Of a stretch of 7,196 nucleotides of DNA, positions 1-4,778 are shown piece after piece. Position numbers and translations under genes: made by a program. The DNA is from Clostridia bacterium (GTDB lineage Bacteria; Bacillota; Clostridia; TANB77; CAG-508). The notes beneath the pieces are model-generated. The model saw nothing but the letters and a program-made list of their open reading frames with translations, was not told the DNA's origin and did not search any database. Location of the stretch: NCBI GenBank assembly GCA_900754285.1, contig CAAECB010000083.1:1-7196 (forward strand), written 5' to 3'. How positions within the stretch are numbered: the stretch's first letter is position 1; the number at the start of each line of letters is the position of its first letter.

Positions 1-84
1 TATCAGATTTACTTATATCATAAATTTTAAAATTAAGACATTTTCCTAAATGATTTATTAAGACATTATCATAAATGAATCATA
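1..84 (+). repeat. Left copy of perfect 84-bp inverted repeat at window ends
   Basis: Bases 1-84 are the exact reverse complement of 7113-7196; identity stops at 85 / 7112. The sequence is very AT-rich and has no coding capacity. If it is the end of an insertion sequence, the element body lies outside the window and its outermost bases are near position 82, because the complementary strand there reads TGATTCATTT, beginning with the TG dinucleotide common in IS21-family ends. The identity is directly visible; the insertion-sequence reading is inference. A contig broken at a dispersed repeat, or a fold-back assembly artefact, would look the same. Confidence 0.9.
32..81 (+). repeat. Two 25-bp degenerate tandem units inside the left repeat
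   Basis: Unit one (32-56) and unit two (57-81) both start ATTAAGACATT and share TAAATGA near their ends; 21 of 25 bases agree by my alignment. Multiple short repeats near each end are typical of IS21-family transposase (IstA) binding sites, which is the basis for suggesting that family. No transposase gene is visible in the window to confirm it. Confidence 0.75.
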
Positions 85-111
85 CATAAAATATTTTTTC
101 TTCAAAAACCA

Positions 112-140
112 TTGACAGAACCACAAAAAGGTGGTAAAAT
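112..140 (+). promoter_or_regulatory. Sigma-A promoter of the rpmG-secE-nusG-rplK-rplA transcript
   Basis: The -35 box TTGACA (112-117) is a perfect consensus, the -10 box TAAAAT (135-140) matches five of six bases, and the spacer is exactly 17 bp. Transcription would begin near 147, leaving a leader of about 70 nt before rpmG. The spacer contains a short inverted repeat, ACCAC (120-124) and GTGGT (131-135), whose last base is the first base of the -10 box. It could be a protein site or chance. The strength of the boxes fits a highly expressed ribosomal protein operon. Confidence 0.88.
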
Positions 141-147
141 ACTCAGG

Positions 148-169
148 TATATGTTATTACGGACATATA
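148..169 (+). other. Hairpin at the 5' end of the rpmG leader
   Basis: TATATGT (148-154) and ACATATA (163-169) form a perfect 7-bp stem with an 8-nt loop, essentially at the predicted transcript start. No U-tract follows, so it is not a terminator. A 5'-terminal hairpin could stabilise the mRNA; that role is inference. Confidence 0.4.
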
Positions 170-218
170 TTCACATCGTTAAAAAATAAAAAGGTAATAA
201 TACGGAGGTGTATTTAAA

Positions 219-383
219 ATGGCAGCAAAAGGACCAAGAGAAAACATAACATTAGAATGTACAGAATGTAAACACAGAAATTACATGACATCAAAAAACA
301 AGAGAAACAATACAGACAGATTAGAGATTGTAAAATATTGCAAATTCTGCAAAAAACGTACAACACACAAAGAAACAAAATAG
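219..383 (+). CDS. rpmG: Large ribosomal subunit protein bL33 (54 aa)
   Basis: The 54-residue product matches bL33 in length and pattern. It begins MAAKGPRENITLECTEC, has the family's NYMTSKNKRN segment in the middle, and ends in a lysine-rich tail. Two CxxC pairs (Cys14/Cys17 and Cys41/Cys44) show that this is the zinc-ribbon (C+) form, as opposed to the cysteine-free paralogue many Firmicutes carry for zinc limitation. The ATG at 219 follows a GGAGGTG site at 204-210 with 8 nt spacing. bL33 sits on the 50S subunit near the E site. It is the first gene of the operon and precedes secE by 61 bp; rpmG upstream of secE-nusG is a common arrangement in Firmicutes. Confidence 0.95.
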   Translation: MAAKGPRENITLECTECKHRNYMTSKNKRNNTDRLEIVKYCKFCKKRTTHKETK

Positions 384-444
384 AATCAGCAAAATAAAAG
401 AAAAAAATTGATTACAAATCAAGCTATTTTAAGGAGGAAATAAA

Positions 445-834
445 ATGGCTAAAAAAGAAACAAACAACAAAGAAAATACAAAAAACAAAAAAAGTTTTTG
501 GAAGAGTTTTAAAGCAGAGCTAAAAAAAGTAACATGGCCAACACCAAATCAATTAGCAAATAATACATCAGCAGTAATAGCAATAGTTGTATTAACAGCA
601 GTAATCGTTTTTGCATTAAATATAACATTTGAAGCAATGAATAAACATGGTGTAGACAAGGTTAAAGAACTAATCAGCAATCAAACAACAAATGAGACAA
701 CAGAAGAAACAACAAACGAAACAGCTGATGAAAATACTACAACAGAAGAATCAGAAAACAAGTCAACAGAAACAGAAAACAATGAAGTAGTAGACCAAAA
801 CACAAGTGCAGAAAATACTGCAACAAATGAATAA
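445..834 (+). CDS. secE: Preprotein translocase subunit SecE with long acidic tail
   Basis: SecE is the small essential subunit that clamps SecY in the protein-export channel of the cytoplasmic membrane. The diagnostic part is residues 17-75: an amphipathic segment FWKSFKAELKKVTWPTP, including the hallmark KKVTWP (27-32), followed by one transmembrane helix at about 41-62. Bacillus-type SecE has about 60 residues; this one has 129. The lysine/asparagine-rich N-terminus (1-16) adds a little, but most of the excess is a C-terminal tail (about 79-129) made almost wholly of Thr, Glu, Asn and Ser, in TTNETTEET-like runs. By known SecE topology this tail should lie outside the membrane. The start is set by AAGGAGG at 431-437. 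The gene lies 26 bp before nusG, in the usual secE-nusG pair. Confidence 0.95.
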   Translation: MAKKETNNKENTKNKKSFWKSFKAELKKVTWPTPNQLANNTSAVIAIVVLTAVIVFALNITFEAMNKHGVDKVKELISNQTTNETTEETTNETADENTTTEESENKSTETENNEVVDQNTSAENTATNE

Positions 835-860
835 TAAAAGCAAAAAGGAGGCTTTATGCA

Positions 861-1400
861 ATGTCTCAAAAAGATTATGATATGAATCCAAGATGGTATG
901 TAGTACATACTTATTCAGGGTATGAAAACAAAGTCAAAACAGACCTTGAAAAAACAATCAAGAACAGAGAATTAGAAGAATACTTCTTTGATATAATAGT
1001 TCCAATGGAAGAACAAATAGAAATCAAAGATGGAAAAAAGAAAACAAACTTAAAAAAAGTATTCCCAGGATATGTGTTAATAAAAATGATAGTAACAGAA
1101 GAAACATGGTATATCGTTAGAAACACAAGAGGAGTAACAGGTTTTGTAGGTTCTGGAACAGACCCAATACCATTAACAGACGAAGAAATCAGAAGCATGG
1201 GATTTGAAGACATTAATAGCATAAATGTAGATTACGAAGTAAATGATCAAGTCCAAATAATGAATGGAGCATTTGAAAACTTTACAGGAACTGTACAAGA
1301 AATAAACAAAGAAAAAAATAAAGTAAAAGTTCTAGTATCTATGTTTGGAAGAGAAACACCAGTAGAAGTAGAATTTTCACAAGTACAAAAAATAAAATAA
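861..1400 (+). CDS. nusG: Transcription termination/antitermination factor NusG
   Basis: NusG binds the RNA polymerase clamp and modulates pausing, elongation and termination. The 179-aa product has the full bacterial layout: an NGN domain at about 10-115, with WYVVHTYSGYENKV (12-25) and FPGYVLIKM (68-76), then a linker and a KOW domain at about 125-179 (VNDQVQIMNGAFENFTG at 127-143, ending in VEFSQVQKI). The ATG at 861 is 9 nt after AAGGAGG (845-851). An out-of-frame ATG at 856 is closer to the ribosome binding site but is not used by this reading frame. The next gene, rplK, is spaced by only 33 bp, so the two are cotranscribed. Confidence 0.96.
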   Translation: MSQKDYDMNPRWYVVHTYSGYENKVKTDLEKTIKNRELEEYFFDIIVPMEEQIEIKDGKKKTNLKKVFPGYVLIKMIVTEETWYIVRNTRGVTGFVGSGTDPIPLTDEEIRSMGFEDINSINVDYEVNDQVQIMNGAFENFTGTVQEINKEKNKVKVLVSMFGRETPVEVEFSQVQKIK

Positions 1401-1433
1401 AAGTCAAAAAACAAGAAGGAGGTGCCATTTAAA

Positions 1434-1862
1434 ATGGCAGAAAAAGAAATTAGTAATATTATTAAATTACAAATAGAAGCTGGAAAGGCAACACCAGCTC
1501 CACCAGTAGGACCAGCATTAGGTTCAAGTGGTGTAAACATCATGCAATTCGTAAAAGAATTCAATGATAGAACAGCAAATCAACCAGGAATGATTATCCC
1601 AGTAGTAATTACTGTATACAAAGATAAATCTTTTGAATTTATAACAAAAGTACCACCAGTAGCAGTATTAATCAAAAAAGCAATAAAAATCGAAAAAGGT
1701 TCAGGAAAACCAAACAGAGAAAAAGTTGCTAAAATAACAAAAGAGCAAGTAAAAGCAATAGCAGAACAAAAAATGCCAGACTTAAACGCAGCTTCATTAG
1801 AAACAGCAATGAGCATGGTAGAAGGAACTGCAAGAAGCATGGGAGTTGTAGTAACAGAATAA
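1434..1862 (+). CDS. rplK: Large ribosomal subunit protein uL11 (142 aa)
   Basis: uL11 forms the base of the GTPase-associated stalk together with 23S helices 43-44, and is the target region of thiostrepton. The proline-rich N-terminal motif APPVGPALG (22-30) and the following GVNIMQFVKEFN (33-44) mark the N-terminal domain; the RNA-binding C-terminal domain ends in GTARSMGV (131-138). I chose the ATG at 1434. A GTG at 1422 is in frame but forms part of the Shine-Dalgarno sequence AAGGAGGTG itself (1416-1424), and starting at ATG gives 142 aa, matching the usual 140-142. Encoded between nusG and rplA, as in most bacteria. Confidence 0.96.
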   Translation: MAEKEISNIIKLQIEAGKATPAPPVGPALGSSGVNIMQFVKEFNDRTANQPGMIIPVVITVYKDKSFEFITKVPPVAVLIKKAIKIEKGSGKPNREKVAKITKEQVKAIAEQKMPDLNAASLETAMSMVEGTARSMGVVVTE

Positions 1863-1876
1863 TAAAAAAATATAAG

Positions 1877-1909
1877 TGGGAGAGTAAATAAAAATACTCG
1901 TTAGAACCA
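1877..1909 (+). promoter_or_regulatory. Candidate L1-binding hairpin before rplA
   Basis: In the rplK-rplA gap, TGG (1877-1879) pairs with CCA (1907-1909) and GAGTA (1882-1886) pairs with TACTC (1895-1899). An asymmetric internal loop separates them: GA on the 5' side and GTTAGAA on the 3' side. The 5' strand GTGGGAG resembles the GGUGGGAG stretch of the L1 site in 23S rRNA, whose partner strand also has a purine-rich loop before CCA. L1 is known to repress its own mRNA by binding such rRNA mimics. This hairpin ends one base before the rplA ribosome binding site (1911-1917), so bound L1 would block initiation. The pairing is visible; the L1 assignment is inference from resemblance. Confidence 0.6.
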
Positions 1910-1924
1910 AGGGAGGTAAAGAAA

Positions 1925-2611
1925 ATGAAAAAACAAACAAAAAGATATGCAGAAAGTGCAAAATTAGTAGAAGCAGGAAAACAATATAACATAAAAGAAG
2001 CAATTGAAGTAATCGAAAAAATGCCAAAAGCAAAATTTGATGAAACAGTTGAATTACATGTAAAATTAGGAGTAGATTCAAAACACGCAGACCAACAAGT
2101 TAGAGGAACAGTAGTACTTCCAAACGGAACAGGTAAAACACAAAAAGTTTTAGTATTTGCTAAAGGACCAAAAGCAGAAGAAGCAACAAAAGCAGGAGCA
2201 GACTTTGTTGGAGCAGAAGAATTAATACCAAAAATCCAAAATGAAAACTGGTTTGACTATGATGTAGTAGTTGCAACACCAGACATGATGGGTGTAGTAG
2301 GAAGATTAGGTAAAGTATTAGGACCAAAAGGATTAATGCCAAACCCTAAATCAGGAACAGTTACAATGGATGTAACAAAAGCAATAAATGAAATCAAATC
2401 TGGTAAAGTTGAATATAGATTAGACAAAACAAACATTATTCACTTAGGATTTGGAAAAGTATCATTTGGTACAGATAAATTAGTAGAAAACTATGAAACA
2501 ATAATAAATGCAATAATAAAAGCAAAACCAGCAGCAGCAAAAGGACAATACATTAAGAGTGTAGCTGTAGCAACAACAATGGGACCAAGTGTATTTATAG
2601 ATCAAAAATAA
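1925..2611 (+). CDS. rplA: Large ribosomal subunit protein uL1 (228 aa)
   Basis: uL1 binds 23S helices 76-78 to form the mobile stalk that guides deacylated tRNA out of the E site, and in many bacteria represses its own operon. The 228-residue length is normal. Domain I is formed by both ends (about 1-67 and 160-228) and domain II by the middle. The strongest signature is GRLGKVLGPKGLMPNPKSG at 126-144; the N-terminal block MKKQTKRYAESAKLV and the AKGPKAEEA stretch (79-87) also fit. The ribosome binding site GGGAGGT (1911-1917) is 7 nt before the ATG and directly abuts a candidate L1-binding hairpin. It is the last gene before the long L10 leader. Confidence 0.96.
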   Translation: MKKQTKRYAESAKLVEAGKQYNIKEAIEVIEKMPKAKFDETVELHVKLGVDSKHADQQVRGTVVLPNGTGKTQKVLVFAKGPKAEEATKAGADFVGAEELIPKIQNENWFDYDVVVATPDMMGVVGRLGKVLGPKGLMPNPKSGTVTMDVTKAINEIKSGKVEYRLDKTNIIHLGFGKVSFGTDKLVENYETIINAIIKAKPAAAKGQYIKSVAVATTMGPSVFIDQK

Positions 2612-2629
2612 TCAAAAATGAATATCGTC

Positions 2630-2731
2630 GCCAAAGACAGTAGGCAAAAACTTAAAAGTGTAATATAAAAGTTAAAAAACTTGAATATATACAAATTAAG
2701 TAGATGCTAAGACCTACCTAGGTAACAAGAA
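2630..2731 (+). ncRNA. Ribosomal protein L10 leader (cis-regulatory RNA)
   Basis: Between rplA and rplJ the sequence GCCAAAGACAGTAGGC (2630-2645) and the block GACCTACCTAGG (2711-2722) match what I know of the L10 leader found upstream of rplJ in many bacteria. GTAGG (2640-2644) pairs with CCTAC (2713-2717). Inside, CTTAA (2651-2655) pairs with TTAAG (2696-2700), and AAGTT (2669-2673) pairs with AACTT (2678-2682) around an AAAA loop. In B. subtilis the L10(L12)4 complex binds this type of leader and promotes transcription attenuation of rplJL. The sequence blocks and pairings are visible; the exact fold, including the kink-turn of the family, needs a covariance-model search. Confidence 0.82.
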
Positions 2732-2776
2732 AAAATAACATGTAAATTATGTACATGCCATTCTTATTACCTATGT
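2716..2776 (+). promoter_or_regulatory. Antiterminator helix of the rplJL attenuator
   Basis: Bases 2716-2731 can pair with 2761-2776 over 16 positions with only two mismatches (2718/2774 and 2726/2766). This helix uses bases 2761-2768, which are also the 5' arm of the downstream terminator, so the two structures exclude each other. Its 5' strand also overlaps the leader block that closes the L10 leader (2713-2717). L10 complex binding should therefore hold back the antiterminator strand and favour termination; without L10 the antiterminator forms and rplJL is read. The pairing is seen; the switching logic follows the B. subtilis model. Confidence 0.7.
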
Positions 2777-2804
2777 AGAAAAATAAGAATGGCATTTATT
2801 TATT
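2755..2804 (+). terminator. Attenuator terminator upstream of rplJ
   Basis: ATGCCATTCTTATT (2755-2768) and AATAAGAATGGCAT (2782-2795) form a perfect 14-bp stem with a 13-nt loop, followed by the T-rich run TTTATTTATT (2795-2804). The U-tract is broken by A residues, so it may be a leaky terminator, which suits conditional attenuation before two essential genes. Confidence 0.75.
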
Positions 2805-2889
2805 ATATTTTCATTTAGTAAAATGTAAATACTAATAAATGAAATACATTATATAACTTACACAAGAAACTGGGAGGTGAAAATAAAAA

Positions 2890-3435
2890 ATGGCAAGTGA
2901 AAAAATACTAAACCAAAAGAAAGAAGAAGTAACAAAGTTAGCAAATGAAATGAAAGAAGCAAAATTAATACTTCTTACAGATTACAGAGGAATCAATGTA
3001 GAAGATGTTACAAAATTAAGAACAGATGTAAGAAATGTAAATGCAGATTATAGAGTTATAAAAAATAACATAACAAGAAGAGCATTACAAGAAGCTGGAA
3101 TCGAAGGATTAGAAGACCAATTAGAAGGACCAACAGCAGTAGTATTAGGAAAAGAAGAATACTTAGAACCAGCAAAAGCAATATACAATTTTGTAAAAGC
3201 AAATGACTTCTACAAAATAAAAGGTGGAGTAATTGAAGGAAAAGTAATGACAGCAGAAGAAATTATAGCAATAGCAAAATTACCTTCAAGAGAAACATTA
3301 CTATCTATGCTTGCTGGAGCATTATTGGCAAATATTCAAAAATTTGCAGTTGCTCTTGATCAAGTTAGAATTCAAAAAGAATCTGGAGCTGAAACAGAAG
3401 CAGCACCAGTAGCTGAAGCACCAGCAGAAGCTTAA
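2890..3435 (+). CDS. rplJ: Large ribosomal subunit protein uL10 (181 aa)
   Basis: uL10 anchors the L12 dimers to the ribosome next to uL11, forming the stalk that recruits translation GTPases. The RNA-binding N-terminal domain shows TDYRGI (30-35) and VIKNNITRRAL (56-66); the long helix that carries L12 dimers is about 135-163 and begins after LPSRETLLSML (131-141). Typical bacterial L10 has about 165 residues. The extra length here is a C-terminal tail at 165-181 rich in Ala, Glu and Pro (EAAPVAEAPAEA), similar in flavour to the L12 hinge. The ATG follows GGGAGGTGA (2872-2880) with 9 nt spacing. Expression is probably controlled by the L10 leader and attenuator directly upstream. Confidence 0.96.
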   Translation: MASEKILNQKKEEVTKLANEMKEAKLILLTDYRGINVEDVTKLRTDVRNVNADYRVIKNNITRRALQEAGIEGLEDQLEGPTAVVLGKEEYLEPAKAIYNFVKANDFYKIKGGVIEGKVMTAEEIIAIAKLPSRETLLSMLAGALLANIQKFAVALDQVRIQKESGAETEAAPVAEAPAEA

Positions 3436-3455
3436 TTAGAATAAAAATATAAGAA

Positions 3456-3470
3456 GTGATAAAAAATCAC
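3456..3470 (+). other. Small hairpin between rplJ and rplL
   Basis: GTGAT (3456-3460), AAAAA loop and ATCAC (3466-3470) make a perfect 5-bp hairpin in the 60-bp gap, ending 11 nt before the rplL ribosome binding site (3482-3487). No U-tract follows. L12 is made in about fourfold excess over L10, so a processing or translation-enhancing element here would make sense, but nothing in the sequence proves it. Confidence 0.35.
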
Positions 3471-3495
3471 AAATAAAAATTAGGAGGATTATAAA

Positions 3496-3861
3496 ATGAG
3501 TAAAGAAGAAATGATTGAAGAAATCAAAAAAATGACAGTTGTAGAATTAGCAGATTTAGTAAAAGCAATTGAAGAAGAATTTGGAGTATCAGCAGTAGCA
3601 GCAGCTGCACCAGCAGCTGGAGGAGCAGCAGGAGCTGCAGCAGAAGAAAAAACATCATTCAATGTTGTTTTAAAAGAAGCTGGAGATCAAAAAATCAAAG
3701 TTATCAAAGTTGTAAGAGATGCAACAGGATTAGGATTAAAAGAAGCAAAAGAATTAGTAGATGGAGCACCAAAAACAGTAAAAGAAAATGTTTCAAAAGA
3801 CGAAGCAGAAGAATTAAAAGCAAAATTTACAGAAGTTGGAGCTGTTATCGAACTTCAATAA
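3496..3861 (+). CDS. rplL: Large ribosomal subunit protein bL12 (L7/L12, 121 aa)
   Basis: bL12 is the multicopy stalk protein that recruits and stimulates EF-Tu, EF-G and other translation GTPases. The 121-aa product has its three parts: an N-terminal dimerisation and L10-binding region (about 1-32, including MTVVELADLVKAIEEEFGV), a flexible Ala/Gly/Pro hinge (about 33-51), and the globular C-terminal domain (about 53-121) with the GTPase-contact helices around GLGLKEAKELVD. The TAGGAGGAT site at 3481-3489 sets the ATG at 3496. It is the last gene of the ribosomal protein transcript, followed eight bases later by a strong terminator. Confidence 0.97.
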   Translation: MSKEEMIEEIKKMTVVELADLVKAIEEEFGVSAVAAAAPAAGGAAGAAAEEKTSFNVVLKEAGDQKIKVIKVVRDATGLGLKEAKELVDGAPKTVKENVSKDEAEELKAKFTEVGAVIELQ

Positions 3862-3868
3862 TTTTTAT

Positions 3869-3909
3869 AAAGGCTAAAAGGCAGTACAAAACTGTATTTA
3901 GCCTTTTTT
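3869..3909 (+). terminator. Terminator after rplL
   Basis: AAAGGCTAAA (3869-3878) and TTTAGCCTTT (3897-3906) form a perfect 10-bp stem. An inner stem CAGT (3882-3885) / ACTG (3891-3894) extends it, and the T-run 3904-3909 overlaps the 3' arm and follows it. It closes the rplJL transcript before mtnN. Confidence 0.9.
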
Positions 3910-3951
3910 ATATTCTAGGACGTTCGGAGGACTTTACTAGAATATAAAAAA
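3904..3951. repeat. Unexplained 15-bp inverted repeat with GC-rich loop
   Basis: Bases 3904-3918 (TTTTTTATATTCTAG) are the exact reverse complement of 3937-3951. The 18-nt loop GACGTTCGGAGGACTTTA is notably richer in G+C than its surroundings, and with the preceding G contains GGAC twice (3918-3921 and 3929-3932). The 5' arm begins with the T-run of the rplL terminator. No T-run follows the hairpin on either strand, so it is not itself an ordinary terminator. It could be a copy of a dispersed palindromic element, a regulatory RNA structure upstream of mtnN, or an operator. I do not recognise it. Confidence 0.7.
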
Positions 3952-3989
3952 CACTACAACCAAATACATATATAGAAAGGATTAAAAGT

Positions 3990-4685
3990 ATGAAAATAGG
4001 AATAATAGCAGCAGAACAAGAAGAATTTGAATCAATACTAAACACAATGAAAGAAGAGGACAGAAAAGCAATATATGAATTAACATTTGTAAAAGGCAAA
4101 ATAAAAGAAAAAACATGTATATTAGTAAAAGGAGGAGTAGGAAAAGTAAATGCAGCAAGAGCCACACAAATCCTTATAGATAACTTCAAGCCAGACTATA
4201 TAATAAATGTAGGAGTAGCAGGAGGGCTAAACCCAATGCTAAAAATAGGAGATATAGTAATAGGAGAAACACTAGTACAACATGACTTTGACATTACAGC
4301 ATTTGGACATGCAAAAGGATATATACCAGGAGTAGGAGACAAAATCTATGCAGATGAAAATCTAATAAAAAAGATAGAAGAAGCCATAGGAAATCAAGAA
4401 GAAAGAGTATATAAATATGAAAAAGGTGTAATAGCATCAGGAGACATTTTTTGCACAGAAATACCAATGAGAGACAAAATATATGCTAAATTTAATGCAG
4501 AATGCGTAGAAATGGAAGGAGCAGCAATCGCACAAGTATGTTCATTATGCAATGTACCTTTTGTAGTAATAAGAAGCATTTCAGACACTCCAAATGGAGA
4601 AAATGAAGTGGAATATCAACAATTTATAGAATTAGCTTCAGAAAGATGTGCCAATATTTTAAAAGAGGTTTTGAAAAATTTATAA
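3990..4685 (+). CDS. mtnN: 5'-methylthioadenosine/S-adenosylhomocysteine nucleosidase
   Basis: MtnN (Pfs) cleaves the glycosidic bond of methylthioadenosine and S-adenosylhomocysteine in the cytoplasm, releasing adenine. It clears by-products of SAM use and feeds methionine salvage and the activated methyl cycle. The 231-aa length is standard. Key residues align with the E. coli enzyme: Glu12 in the N-terminal MKIGIIAAEQEE, the phosphorylase-family stretch NVGVAGGL (73-80), the ribose-binding VEMEG with Glu176, and the catalytic Asp199 in RSISDTP (195-201). The start fits an AGAAAGGA site at 3974-3981. It stands alone: a terminator lies upstream and a promoter downstream. I cannot find a convincing promoter in the 80 bp before it, so it may depend on readthrough or on the inverted repeat region. 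Confidence 0.95.
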   Translation: MKIGIIAAEQEEFESILNTMKEEDRKAIYELTFVKGKIKEKTCILVKGGVGKVNAARATQILIDNFKPDYIINVGVAGGLNPMLKIGDIVIGETLVQHDFDITAFGHAKGYIPGVGDKIYADENLIKKIEEAIGNQEERVYKYEKGVIASGDIFCTEIPMRDKIYAKFNAECVEMEGAAIAQVCSLCNVPFVVIRSISDTPNGENEVEYQQFIELASERCANILKEVLKNL

Positions 4686-4691
4686 AAACTA

Positions 4692-4721
4692 TTGAATAAA
4701 AAACAAAAATTAGTATATAAT
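4692..4721 (+). promoter_or_regulatory. Promoter for the 2,4-diaminopentanoate dehydrogenase-like gene
   Basis: TTGAAT (4692-4697) and a perfect TATAAT (4716-4721) are separated by 18 bp. The -35 box starts 7 bp after the mtnN stop, so the downstream gene has its own transcript starting near 4728. The -35 box is only a partial match. Confidence 0.75.
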
Positions 4722-4778
4722 CTATATGAGGACAACGTTTAAGGCAAAAAAAAATAAAAAAATAAGGAGTGATTTTTT

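Noticed and set aside
408..422. 6-bp hairpin with a 3-nt loop between rpmG and secE
   Set aside because: Short, AT-rich, no T-run, and no resemblance to a known control element.
856..858. ATG just before nusG
   Set aside because: It is out of frame with NusG and opens no meaningful reading frame; ATG 861 fits the protein.
1422..1433. GTG start for rplK giving a 146-aa protein
   Set aside because: This GTG is part of the Shine-Dalgarno sequence itself; ATG at 1434 is correctly spaced and gives the normal length.
2811..2842. Imperfect TCATTTAGTA / TACTAATAAATGA pairing and possible -10 boxes before rplJ
   Set aside because: The pairing needs a bulge and is expected in such AT-rich sequence; no -35 box at acceptable spacing supports a promoter.
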